In this document: positions 17,670 through 25,783 of the stretch, in pieces
Layout of the letters: the number at the start of each line of letters is the position of its first letter
Numbering within the stretch: position 1 is the stretch's first letter
Source: Bacteroidota bacterium
GTDB lineage: Bacteria > Bacteroidota > Ignavibacteria > Ignavibacteriales > SURF-24
Direction of reading: 5' to 3'
NCBI GenBank assembly: GCA_030706145.1
Contig: JAUZPB010000043.1
Coordinates: 1 to 33,139 of the forward strand
Length of the DNA stretch: 33,139 bases
Notes under the pieces: generated by a model
The model's input: the letters and a program-made list of their open reading frames with translations, nothing else
Databases searched by the model: none
What the model was told of the DNA's origin: nothing
Position numbers and translations under genes: made by a program

Positions 17670-18413
17670 TTGATACAAGACACAATTCAAAAGTTTGTAG
17701 AAGCTTTGAAAGACCAGCAGGAGATTTTTGGCGAATGTCTCTTTGAAAAGACTGGCTTTAGAAAAATTGATTTTGAATTTCAAAATAATTACGTTGAAAA
17801 TGGATCGGAAATGAAGAAGCAGGTTGATTCGGAAAAAGAATGCTATGAGCACGCTTCGGATTTAAAGCAACTAAATGAACTGATGCTTAAATGCCATAAA
17901 TGTCCGCTTGAAAAAACCAGGAATAACCTGGTCTTCGGAACCGGGGACCCTAATGCCAAAGTGATGGTTGTCGGCGAGGCTCCAGGGGCAGAAGAGGACC
18001 TTCAGGGTAAACCTTTCGTTGGCCGGGCTGGAAAACTGCTCACAGATATACTTAAGGCAATAAATTTCTCTCGGGAAGAAGTTTATATTACTAATACTGT
18101 TAAATGCCGCCCGCCTGGCAATAGAAATCCCTCTCCAGAGGAAATGGCCATCTGCTACCCTTATCTTGAAAGACAGATAGAACTGATTCAACCAAAGCTG
18201 ATCTTATGTTTAGGTCTAATTGCAGCTTCGGGTGTTCTAAAACTGAAACTGCCTCTAGGAAAAATGCGCGGCAATGTTTATGAATATGGAAATGCAAAAG
18301 TAATGGTGACCTATCACCCGGCTGCTCTATTAAGAAATCCTCAGTGGAAAAGGGGTACCTGGGAGGATGTGCAGAAATTTAGAAAATTATATGATGAGTT
18401 AGTAATTAAATAA
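17670..18413 (+). CDS. Uracil-DNA glycosylase, family 4 (iron-sulfur type)
   Basis: This 247-residue protein removes uracil from DNA. It has the four cysteines of the family's [4Fe-4S] cluster: Cys75 and Cys78 (KCHKCPL), Cys146 (KCRPPGNRNP) and Cys162. The active-site motif GEAPGAEED is at 102-110 and the DNA-binding motif HPAALLR is at 216-222. About 65 residues of poorly conserved, partly charged sequence precede the first cysteine, a common extension in this family. The TTG start has no strong ribosome-binding site, and coaBC ends 39 bases upstream. It lies between coaBC and dnaB, in the same orientation. Confidence 0.93.
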   Translation: MIQDTIQKFVEALKDQQEIFGECLFEKTGFRKIDFEFQNNYVENGSEMKKQVDSEKECYEHASDLKQLNELMLKCHKCPLEKTRNNLVFGTGDPNAKVMVVGEAPGAEEDLQGKPFVGRAGKLLTDILKAINFSREEVYITNTVKCRPPGNRNPSPEEMAICYPYLERQIELIQPKLILCLGLIAASGVLKLKLPLGKMRGNVYEYGNAKVMVTYHPAALLRNPQWKRGTWEDVQKFRKLYDELVIK

Positions 18414-18464
18414 TTTATATAAAATAGAATTTTTAACCGTTAGGGGCATAAGTAAATATATTAA

Positions 18465-19898
18465 ATGAGTAAAGCTAAGAAAGAAAATGAAAATGTAATG
18501 CAAATGGAACCGGCCTCGGTTAAACCCCCAGCTGCTCCTGAAGTCGAAATGGCTGTCTTGGGTGCAATGATGATAGAAAAAGAGGCTGTCCCAAAAGCAA
18601 TCGAATTATTGTCAACTGAAGCTTTTTATCTGAAAGAACATAAACTCATTTTTGAAGCAGCACGTTCACTCTTTGAAGCTAATGAGCCAGTCGATACAGT
18701 AACACTTTATGAAGAACTAAAACGTAAGGGACAGATTGAACAGGCAGGCGGAGCTGCTTACCTGAGCAAGTTGTCGCAGAATATCTCTTCTGCTGCTAAT
18801 ATTGAGTATCATGCGAAAATTGTACTCGAAAAACATATACTCCGCAGCCTTATTAATTCTTCGCTGGAAATTGCCAAATCTGCCTACGAAGGGGCCGATG
18901 ATGCTTTCGATCTTCTTGATGAGGCCGAAAGGAAAATCTTCGAGATCACTGAACAGCATATGAAAAAATCTTATTCTCAAATGGATAAGGCTGTCCGTGA
19001 AGCAATGGAGTACATAGAACTCATACATTCAAAGAAAACACAGACTTTTGCCGTCCCAACGGGATTTTACCAACTAGATGAAATGACAGGTGGATTTCAA
19101 AAATCGGACCTTATTATTATTGCCGCCCGTCCTTCTATGGGTAAAACTGCTTTTGCTCTTTCTCTTGCCAGAAATGCTGCAATCGATCATAAAGTCCCAA
19201 TTGCTATCTTTAGCCTTGAAATGGCTACTATTCAGATGGTTATTCGTCTCCTTTGTGCTGAGGCTAGAATAAATGCCCATTTAGTTAGAACTGGTAAGCT
19301 TCCACATGAAGAAGGTCCAAAGTTAAGTCGTAATATTCACAAGCTTAGCCAGGCTCCGATCTATATAGACGATTCTCCGGCTCAGACCATCCTTGAAGTA
19401 AGAGCAAAAGCAAGAAGATTAAAAGCTGAAAAGAAAATTGGACTGATTATGATCGATTATCTTCAGCTTATGAATGCCTCTACTAAGATGGATAGCCGTG
19501 AACGTGAAATTTCTCACATTTCAAGATCGCTTAAATCCCTTGCAAAAGAATTAAATATTCCCGTTATTGCACTTGCTCAGCTAAACCGCGCTGTTGAATC
19601 CAGAACTGATAAAAGACCTATGCTTTCGGATTTAAGAGAGTCTGGATCTATTGAGCAGGATGCCGACGTGGTTATGTTTATTCATCGACCTGAATATTAT
19701 GGTATGAAGGTTGACGCTGAGGGCAATGACCTCGAAGGAGTTGCTGAGATTATAATAGGTAAACAAAGAAACGGTCCTACCGGGGATGTTAGACTGAAGT
19801 TTTTCAAGGATTATGCTCGCTTTGAGAACCTTGAACTGGTTAGACACATTCAGGAAGCTAATACACAACCTATAAATGATGGAGATACACCATTTTGA
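18465..19898 (+). CDS. dnaB: Replicative DNA helicase DnaB
   Basis: This 477-residue hexameric helicase unwinds DNA at the replication fork. The N-terminal domain (about 22-125) opens with PPAAPEVEMAVLGAMM. The RecA-like C-terminal domain has Walker A ARPSMGKT at 221-228, Walker B DYLQL at 331-335, and the SGSIEQDADVV sensor region near the end. No intein is present: the Walker A region is uninterrupted. Length matches the family (about 440-480). The upstream sequence has only a weak ribosome-binding site. The last four bases (TTGA) overlap the start of the next gene. Confidence 0.97.
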   Translation: MSKAKKENENVMQMEPASVKPPAAPEVEMAVLGAMMIEKEAVPKAIELLSTEAFYLKEHKLIFEAARSLFEANEPVDTVTLYEELKRKGQIEQAGGAAYLSKLSQNISSAANIEYHAKIVLEKHILRSLINSSLEIAKSAYEGADDAFDLLDEAERKIFEITEQHMKKSYSQMDKAVREAMEYIELIHSKKTQTFAVPTGFYQLDEMTGGFQKSDLIIIAARPSMGKTAFALSLARNAAIDHKVPIAIFSLEMATIQMVIRLLCAEARINAHLVRTGKLPHEEGPKLSRNIHKLSQAPIYIDDSPAQTILEVRAKARRLKAEKKIGLIMIDYLQLMNASTKMDSREREISHISRSLKSLAKELNIPVIALAQLNRAVESRTDKRPMLSDLRESGSIEQDADVVMFIHRPEYYGMKVDAEGNDLEGVAEIIIGKQRNGPTGDVRLKFFKDYARFENLELVRHIQEANTQPINDGDTPF

Positions 19899-20743
19899 AA
19901 CTCTTTACAATAATTTTTGTGCTTTTAGGTCTTTCATATTCCTTCTCACAGAGCACATATACTGCAAAGGATAAGGAAATATGTAAATCTAAGTTTGATC
20001 TTGCAGTTGAAAAAAAACTTAGTGAAAAACCTGTTAACGATGTAATTGCCGAAATAGGTAAAAGCTTTCTTGGTTTGGATTATGAAGCCCATACTCTTGA
20101 GAAAGAGGGAAAAGAAGAACTGGTAGTGCATTTGACTGGTTTGGATTGTACGACTTTTCTCGAGAATTCTCTTGTTTTTGCCCGCTGCATTAAATCCGGT
20201 AAAACTTCTTTTGATGATTACCAGAAAGAATTGACGAAAGTCAGATATCGTGGCGGAATTATTAAAGGTTATCCATCAAGACTACATTATTTTTCTGATT
20301 GGATCTTCGATAATTCTTCAAAAGGAATTGTAAGAGATATTACAAGGGAAATTGGTGGTAAACCATTTCCTATTAAAGTTGGCTTTATGTCCAAAAATCC
20401 CGACAAATATAGCCAGTTAAATAATAAGGATTTTCTAGAGGCCTTAAAATCTACAGAAGCTCTTATCAATTCAAGAAGTTATTCATATATACCCAAAAAA
20501 GATGTTAAGAGCATTGAATCTAAAATTGAAAATGGATACCTGATTGCAATTACTTCAGGAGTTGAAGGTCTTGATATCGCCCATGTTGGTATTGCTGTTA
20601 AAATGGACGACGGAAGAATCCATTTTATGCACGCTCCCATTGTCGGTGCAAAAGTTCAGATTACAGAAAAACCACTTGCAGATTACCTGATGAAAAATAA
20701 GTCGCAAACAGGTATAATGATCTTAAAGCCACTGGAACCATAA
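19895..20743 (+). CDS. DUF1460 protein (N-acetylmuramoyl-L-alanine amidase-like, NlpC/P60 superfamily)
   Basis: This 282-residue exported protein has a signal peptide (MKLFTIIFVLLGLSYSFSQ, cleaved near 19). The DUF1460 domain carries the likely catalytic Cys85 in GLDCTTFLE and His230 in DIAHVGIAV, as in the NlpC/P60 papain-like fold. Family members act on peptidoglycan, and some are reported as amidases. The TTG start overlaps the stop of dnaB by four bases (TTGA), so translation is probably coupled by termination-reinitiation. It is the last gene of the yicC-to-DUF1460 run; a hairpin follows. Confidence 0.85.
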   Translation: MKLFTIIFVLLGLSYSFSQSTYTAKDKEICKSKFDLAVEKKLSEKPVNDVIAEIGKSFLGLDYEAHTLEKEGKEELVVHLTGLDCTTFLENSLVFARCIKSGKTSFDDYQKELTKVRYRGGIIKGYPSRLHYFSDWIFDNSSKGIVRDITREIGGKPFPIKVGFMSKNPDKYSQLNNKDFLEALKSTEALINSRSYSYIPKKDVKSIESKIENGYLIAITSGVEGLDIAHVGIAVKMDDGRIHFMHAPIVGAKVQITEKPLADYLMKNKSQTGIMILKPLEP

Positions 20744-20760
20744 ATTTATTATTAAAACTG

Positions 20761-20793
20761 AGAGTAGGGAATACAATTAAATTTCTCTACTCT
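20761..20793 (-). terminator. Hairpin between convergent genes, probable terminator of nfo
   Basis: AGAGTAGGGA (20761-20770) and TCTCTACTCT (20784-20793) pair with one mismatch in ten. On the minus strand it is followed by a T-rich stretch, so it most likely ends the nfo transcript. The plus-strand side has few T. Confidence 0.5.
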
Positions 20794-20799
20794 TAGCCT

Positions 20800-21666
20800 T
20801 TACTCTCCATTACACTTCTTCACCAATGCTTTCAGCCTTTTTATATTCTCAAGATCCTCTAGCTGTCCTTTTGTTTTGGGAGTCTCTAGGATCATTGGAA
20901 TGCCTGCAAGTCTTTTGTCATTCATTATGTTAGTGAATCCCTCATTTCCAATAAATCCTTCGCCAATATGCGCGTGCCTGTCAACGCGGCTGCCAAGTGG
21001 TTTTTTGCTATCATTCATATGAATGCATTTAAGTAGTTTAAGGCCTATTATATCATCGAATTCTTTGATTGTCTTTTCATAACTGCTTAGCTCTTTTAGA
21101 TCATATCCTGCAGCATAAATATGTGCTGTATCAATGCAAACCGAAAGTCTGCTTCTATCTTCTATCCCATTAATTATTTTTTTTATATGTTCAAAGCTGT
21201 ATCCTAAAGATGTTCCTTGACCAGCTGTTAGCTCTATCATGCTCTTTACAGAATAACCTTCAGTCTTTGAATGAGCAATATTTAGAGATTCTATTATCTT
21301 TTCAAGCCCTTCTTTTTCTCCACAGCCGCCATGTGAGCCCGGGTGGAAGTTTAAATACTCTATTCCTAACTGCTCACATCTTTGAAGTTCCTCTATGAAT
21401 GCTTCGCGCGATTTATCCAGCATCTCATTTGATGGGGCACAAAGGTTTATTAAATATGAATCATGTGCAATTACGGGAGTAATTCTTGTTTTCTTGAGTC
21501 TTGCTTTATACCTGTCAATTTCTTCCTCTGTTAATGCTCTTTGAAACCACCTGCTGTTATTCTTTGTAAAGATCTGCATGGTACTAAAGCCAAGACTATC
21601 AGCTAGTTCCACTGCTTTTGCTACCCCTCCCATTGTGGAGGTATGTGCGCCTAGATTATGCTTCAT
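20800..21666 (-). CDS. nfo: Endonuclease IV (AP endonuclease)
   Basis: This 288-residue protein is the Nfo-type apurinic/apyrimidinic endonuclease of base-excision repair, a zinc-dependent TIM barrel. It opens with MKHNLGAHTSTMGGV, the family start. Metal-ligand segments are visible as FHPGSHGGC (about 111-119), CIDTAHIYAAGYD (about 192-204), HMNDSKKPLGSRVDRHAHIG, and the late ILETPK. Length is normal (about 280). The start is the only ATG in a suitable position. It runs against the flanking plus-strand genes, and 137 bases separate it from anmK. Confidence 0.95.
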   Translation of the reverse strand: MKHNLGAHTSTMGGVAKAVELADSLGFSTMQIFTKNNSRWFQRALTEEEIDRYKARLKKTRITPVIAHDSYLINLCAPSNEMLDKSREAFIEELQRCEQLGIEYLNFHPGSHGGCGEKEGLEKIIESLNIAHSKTEGYSVKSMIELTAGQGTSLGYSFEHIKKIINGIEDRSRLSVCIDTAHIYAAGYDLKELSSYEKTIKEFDDIIGLKLLKCIHMNDSKKPLGSRVDRHAHIGEGFIGNEGFTNIMNDKRLAGIPMILETPKTKGQLEDLENIKRLKALVKKCNGE

Positions 21667-21803
21667 AATTTTTTATTCTTATTTTCTGAAAGAATTAAAA
21701 GTTTTTTTATAACTGGCTTTCTTATAAAAATAATTTGTTATTTTTAACCTGTTGCTTCTAAAAGCTCTCTATTTTTTAGAAAACTATTAACCAAAGCCTG
21801 AAT

Positions 21804-22991
21804 ATGCAAAAGTTAATTGAACTAATCAAAAAAGAAAAAAGAAATGTCATCGGCCTTATGTCTGGTACTTCTTTAGACGGGGTTGACTGCGTTCTGGTTG
21901 AAATAACAGGAAGTGGTACTTCGACGAAATTTAATCAGATGGGCTATGTGGAATATCCCTTCCCTGAAGGGCTAAAAGATCTGGTCTTAAAAAATTCGCA
22001 TAAGGACTCAAGTAACGTTGAGGATATCTGCAGATTGAATTTTTTGATTCCCCAGATATACTCTGATGCTGTTAAATTTCTATGCAAAAAACTAAATTTC
22101 CCTCTCGAGCAAATCGACCTTATTGGAAGTCATGGGCAGACTATTCAGCACTTGCCATCTTCATGTGAAATGTTTGGCTATAAGGTTAAATCTACACTCC
22201 AGATTGCTGATCCTGCCGTTCTAGCTAAGTTGACAGGTGTAATTACTGTGGGTGACTTCAGAACAGGTGATGTAGCATTAAATGGGCAGGGAGCGCCACT
22301 TGTACCATATTTTGACTATATACTGCTTCATTCGGAAAAGTTAAACCGCGCGCTTCTGAATGTTGGTGGAATTTCTAACTTTACAATACTTAAAGTAAAT
22401 GGCAAAAGAGAAGATGTTATTGCTTTTGATACCGGACCTGGCAATATGATGATTGATATACTTATGAAGAAATTCTTTCAGAAAGAATATGATTTAGATG
22501 GTATGACTGCTTCAAGAGGGAAAGTAAATGAAGATTTGTTAAATAGTCTTAAAAAACAGGATACATTTATTGAAATTGCCCCTCCTAAGTCCACTGGAAG
22601 AGAACTTTATGGCGAACCTTTCCTGAAGGATCTTCTTTCTGATTACATTGATATCTCAAATGAGGATTGGGTTGCAACTATTACAGATTTTACAGCTTAT
22701 GGCATCTATAGAAATTATGAGAAATTTGTCCAAAGTAAAATTAAAATAGACGAACTGATAATAAGCGGTGGTGGGGCTAAGAATAAAGCTTTAACTAATT
22801 GTTTGAAAAAATATTTCGGTCCTTCAGTGCAAATAAGAAATATTGAAGAATTGGGATTTTCTTCAGATGCAAAAGAAGCAATATGTTTTGCAGTCCTGGC
22901 AAATGAACTTATTTCTGGTAAAACATCAAATATGCCCTCTGTTACAGGTGCATTAAGGGAAACATTACTGGGAAAAATATGCCTGCCTTAA
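21804..22991 (+). CDS. anmK: Anhydro-N-acetylmuramic acid kinase
   Basis: This 395-residue enzyme phosphorylates and hydrolyses anhydro-MurNAc released from peptidoglycan turnover, giving MurNAc-6-phosphate. The family start is visible as GLMSGTSLDGVD (18-29), together with GSHGQTIQH, GDFRTGDVALNGQGAPLVPY, and AFDTGPGNMM. Length is as expected (about 370-395). The last 13 bases overlap the next gene. It is the first gene of a short unit with the RmlD-like reductase. Confidence 0.95.
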   Translation: MQKLIELIKKEKRNVIGLMSGTSLDGVDCVLVEITGSGTSTKFNQMGYVEYPFPEGLKDLVLKNSHKDSSNVEDICRLNFLIPQIYSDAVKFLCKKLNFPLEQIDLIGSHGQTIQHLPSSCEMFGYKVKSTLQIADPAVLAKLTGVITVGDFRTGDVALNGQGAPLVPYFDYILLHSEKLNRALLNVGGISNFTILKVNGKREDVIAFDTGPGNMMIDILMKKFFQKEYDLDGMTASRGKVNEDLLNSLKKQDTFIEIAPPKSTGRELYGEPFLKDLLSDYIDISNEDWVATITDFTAYGIYRNYEKFVQSKIKIDELIISGGGAKNKALTNCLKKYFGPSVQIRNIEELGFSSDAKEAICFAVLANELISGKTSNMPSVTGALRETLLGKICLP

Positions 22992-23875
22992 AAAGAGTTT
23001 TAATTACTGGAGGCTCTGGACTGCTGGGCCAGTATCTGAATGTTGAACTGTCAAAGAATTATGAGCTGCTTACTACATATAACCATAATATAGGAAATAC
23101 AACAGACTATAGGTCAGTTCATGCAGACATTACAAATTTATCCAAATTAAAAGATATTTTCGATGGCTTCCATCCAGAGGTTGTCATTCATACTGCATCG
23201 GTTTCTAATAATGAAATAGCATCTCAGATGCCTGAAGATAGTGTTATTTCTATTAATGTTGTGGCTACTGAGGAAATTGCCAAACTTTGTGAAAAATATA
23301 AGGCAAAATTATTTTATACATCAACTGACCTCGTTTACGATGGTGACAATGGCCCATTTTTAAGAGAGAATGCTAACATAAAACTTGTCTCATTGTACGC
23401 AGAAACCAAATTCCAGGGGGAACTGAGGATAAGGCAAACCTTTGGTAATTTTATTATTCTTAGGGTAGCCCTGCTATTTGGCAATGGATTAAATCACTCA
23501 ATTAATCATTTCCAGAAAATGTATCAGGCCTTAAAGCAAAATAAAACTGTTAATTTATTTTATGATCAGTTCAGGAGTCCCCTTTCTCTTTTTGAAGCTG
23601 CTAGGATACTTTCTCAGTTAATCAGTAAAGATATTTCCGGTGAAGTATTTAATTTCGGAGGATTGCAAAGAGTATCCAGATTTGATATGGGGGAATTGCT
23701 TTGCAAATTAACAGGCCTTAACGAACAATTATTAATAAGAACCTCTATGTTTACAATCTCTAACCTTCCTAAAGTCCCTGACGTTTCAATGAATACGGAC
23801 AAACTTGATCTGCTGAATATCAGGCGGAAAGACATTGAAGAATCTATGCTTGAGATCATCAGAAATTTCGAATAA
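22979..23875 (+). CDS. RmlD-like sugar nucleotide reductase (extended SDR)
   Basis: This 298-residue protein resembles dTDP-4-dehydrorhamnose reductase. Its N-terminal NAD(P)-binding motif is GGSGLLG (11-17). The active site STDLVYDG (about 115-122) and YAETK (Tyr140, Lys144) follow. The C-terminal half is a substrate-binding domain. The usual rmlA-rmlC-rmlB neighbours are absent here, so a role outside rhamnose synthesis is possible. ATG overlaps the anmK end by 13 bases, so the pair is probably co-translated. Confidence 0.8.
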   Translation: MPALKRVLITGGSGLLGQYLNVELSKNYELLTTYNHNIGNTTDYRSVHADITNLSKLKDIFDGFHPEVVIHTASVSNNEIASQMPEDSVISINVVATEEIAKLCEKYKAKLFYTSTDLVYDGDNGPFLRENANIKLVSLYAETKFQGELRIRQTFGNFIILRVALLFGNGLNHSINHFQKMYQALKQNKTVNLFYDQFRSPLSLFEAARILSQLISKDISGEVFNFGGLQRVSRFDMGELLCKLTGLNEQLLIRTSMFTISNLPKVPDVSMNTDKLDLLNIRRKDIEESMLEIIRNFE

Positions 23876-24054
23876 ATTATTTTCGAAATATTATTGCGAT
23901 TTTATAAAAATCTTGTAGATTAGATGAAAACTTAAGTGCCGGGGGAAATTGATCTTAAGTAATATATACTTTCTGTTAAGTCATATCTTCTCCCACTTTT
24001 GTCGAATATTATCATTATTGAATAAAATCTATTTTTTTTTGTAAAGGAGGAAAA

Positions 24055-24648
24055 ATGGCTATCACGCTACCGGAATTACCTTATTCCAAAGATGCTCTTG
24101 AACCGCATATCAGTGCTAAAACACTTGAATTTCACCACGATAAACATCATAATGCTTATGTTGTAAATACTAATAAGCTGATAGAAGGAACAGAATTGGC
24201 TAATGCTGACCTTGCTGAGATTATTAAAGCTACAGTAGGAAAATCAGATAAGGTCGGAATTTTTAATAATGCTGCACAGGTTTGGAATCATACATTTTAT
24301 TGGAATTGTATGAAGAAAAATGGCGGGGGTAAACCTACAGGCCAAATTGCTGAAAGAATAATTAAGGACTTCGGCAGTTATGAAAAGTTTGTTGAAGAAT
24401 TTAAGAATGCCGGCGCTACTCAGTTTGGAAGTGGATGGGCCTGGCTTGTTCTTCAAGATGGAAAACTTCAGATAATGAAAACATCAAATGCTGATACTCC
24501 TATTGCTCATGGCGTTGTTCCTCTTCTTACGGTTGACGTTTGGGAACATGCATACTATCTGGATTATCAGAACAGACGGCCTGATTATTTATCAATATTT
24601 GTAGATAATTTAGTTAACTGGGATTTTGTAAATTCCTGTTTAAAATAA
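24055..24648 (+). CDS. sodB: Superoxide dismutase, Fe-type
   Basis: This 197-residue protein is an Fe/Mn-family superoxide dismutase that converts superoxide to peroxide and oxygen. The metal ligands are His27 (FHHDKHH), His79 (WNHTFYW), Asp161 and His165 ([11 protein letters not shown]). The segment [11 protein letters not shown] has Gln at 75, the position that marks Fe-type rather than Mn-type enzymes. FGSGWAWL (124-131) is also typical. A very strong AAAGGAGG site precedes the ATG. It is a single-gene unit, with a strong terminator after it. Confidence 0.95.
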   Translation: MAITLPELPYSKDALEPHISAKTLEFHHDKHHNAYVVNTNKLIEGTELANADLAEIIKATVGKSDKVGIFNNAAQVWNHTFYWNCMKKNGGGKPTGQIAERIIKDFGSYEKFVEEFKNAGATQFGSGWAWLVLQDGKLQIMKTSNADTPIAHGVVPLLTVDVWEHAYYLDYQNRRPDYLSIFVDNLVNWDFVNSCLK

Positions 24649-24663
24649 TGTTTTGATGCTAAG

Positions 24664-24700
24664 AAGATAAACGGAACTTTATAGTTCCGCTTATCTTTTA
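24664..24700 (+). terminator. Intrinsic terminator after sodB
   Basis: AAGATAA, one mismatch, CGGAACT (24664-24678) pairs with AGTTCCG, mismatch, TTATCTT (24683-24697) around TTAT. T residues follow. It lies 15 bases after the stop. Confidence 0.85.
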
Positions 24701-25004
24701 TTAAAAGTAGCAGAAAGTTTGTCTCGTATAAGTTCCTTTTTTTGATAATATAGAACACTCTTTTAGTTTGAATTCTATCGCAAAGATCTATGAAATTTGA
24801 CCTTTGGTTTACAATTTATAACTCTAACTGTATAGTTGTAATATAATTTTGCAAGAAGAAATTGAGTGTATAAGGGCAATACACTCAGTAACGGCTCTTT
24901 TTTTGTGGAGTCTGTAATTTCTCTGGCTTTAGCAGAATTATCCGGCCTCATAAGGTTTTGGGTATCATAAGGTTTTCAATAATTTAAACATATAAGGAGG
25001 GAAG
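24701..25004 (+). promoter_or_regulatory. Long leader of the outer-membrane protein gene with hairpin and direct repeats
   Basis: This 304-base stretch contains no gene. It holds a perfect 9-base hairpin, TGAGTGTAT (24863-24871) with ATACACTCA (24879-24887), followed 11 bases later by a T tract (about 24898-24904). It also has a direct repeat TCATAAGGTTTT at 24948-24959 and again at 24965-24976. A TATAAT-like element at 24842-24847 could be a -10 box, but no convincing -35 lies at the right distance. A long 5' leader for the next gene is plausible. Confidence 0.4.
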
Positions 25005-25712
25005 ATGCGAAAGACTTTTATTGTTCTATTTTCTGCTTTATCTATTCTACTCATTGGCTCAACACGTGACTATGCCCAATTCAGGCTATCACTTGGGCCC
25101 CAAACTGGGTTAAATTTTAACATTCACACAGGATCTGACCTTTCTGAAAGCGGAAATGGATTCGGCTTTGTTATTGGAGGTACTGTTGACATGTCATTTA
25201 ACAGAACCTTAGGTTTAATTACAAATCTTCAGTTTTATGACAATAGAAGTGGTTCAACAAAAAGTGAGGGATCAAATCAGTATCAGACTGGTAATGGAAT
25301 AATCAGTTCTACTGTTTCAACTGAAAATGCTGCTAGTCTTGCTTATTTTTTGGTCGAGCCATTGTTAAAGCTTTCTCTTCCAAATAGCGGTATGTATTTC
25401 ATAGTCGGTCCTTCCTTTGGGTTTAATATTGAAGGATCATATGATTATACTGTCACAGAAACTTTGCCTCAGGGATATCAGTTTGATACGGGGCAGAATT
25501 CGATTACTCAGAAATCAAAGGGAAGTCTAAAAGACCTTAGCGCTCGCTTTGAGTTAAAGATGGGTGCTGGTTATAACATCCCTATCGGTTCTGGAATTGA
25601 CTTATTTCCACAGCTTACTTTTGGATATGGTATTACTAAGGTGCAGTCAGATGTATCCTGGAGAATACTCACAATTCAGGCGCTTTTTGGAGTTAAGTTT
25701 AATTTGATTTAA
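25005..25712 (+). CDS. Outer-membrane beta-barrel protein (PorT-like)
   Basis: This 235-residue protein has a signal peptide (about 1-24, ending DYAQ) and then alternating amphipathic strands rich in Gly, Phe and Tyr, with loops of Ser/Gly/Thr. Such eight-strand barrels are typical of small outer-membrane proteins in this group. Strand examples are SLGPQTGLNFNIH (about 29-41), FVIGGTVDMSFNRTLGLITN, and the ending TIQALFGVKFNLI. No enzymatic motif is visible. AAGGAGGG lies ahead of the ATG. The gene has its own terminator and a long leader. Confidence 0.75.
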   Translation: MRKTFIVLFSALSILLIGSTRDYAQFRLSLGPQTGLNFNIHTGSDLSESGNGFGFVIGGTVDMSFNRTLGLITNLQFYDNRSGSTKSEGSNQYQTGNGIISSTVSTENAASLAYFLVEPLLKLSLPNSGMYFIVGPSFGFNIEGSYDYTVTETLPQGYQFDTGQNSITQKSKGSLKDLSARFELKMGAGYNIPIGSGIDLFPQLTFGYGITKVQSDVSWRILTIQALFGVKFNLI

Positions 25713-25732
25713 TCATTGTTTCATTGATAATA

Positions 25733-25759
25733 AAAAGTCCCGGTTCAGCCGGGACTTTT
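25733..25759. terminator. Bidirectional terminator between convergent genes
   Basis: AAAAGTCCCGG (25733-25743) and CCGGGACTTTT (25749-25759) are a perfect 11-pair stem with a 5-base loop. A run of A precedes and a run of T follows, so it can end both the outer-membrane gene (plus) and gatB (minus). Confidence 0.9.
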
Positions 25760-25783
25760 ACAATAAATTCAATTGGATTACTA

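Noticed and set aside
18465-19898. Intein in dnaB, a common insertion site
   Set aside because: The protein is normal length and the Walker A and DYLQL regions are continuous.
21756-21781. TTCTAAAA/TTTTAGAA inverted repeat upstream of anmK
   Set aside because: It is an 8-base AT-rich pairing in AT-rich DNA with no tail or conserved context, so chance is likely.
23930-23960. Two CTTAAG palindromes within ACTTAAG/CTTAAGT ahead of sodB
   Set aside because: The sequence is short and AT-rich, the arms are self-palindromic, and nothing ties it to a known regulator.
24003-24030. AT-rich stretch resembling a Fur or PerR box upstream of sodB
   Set aside because: The match is partial and not well centred as an inverted repeat; in such AT-rich DNA it is not convincing.
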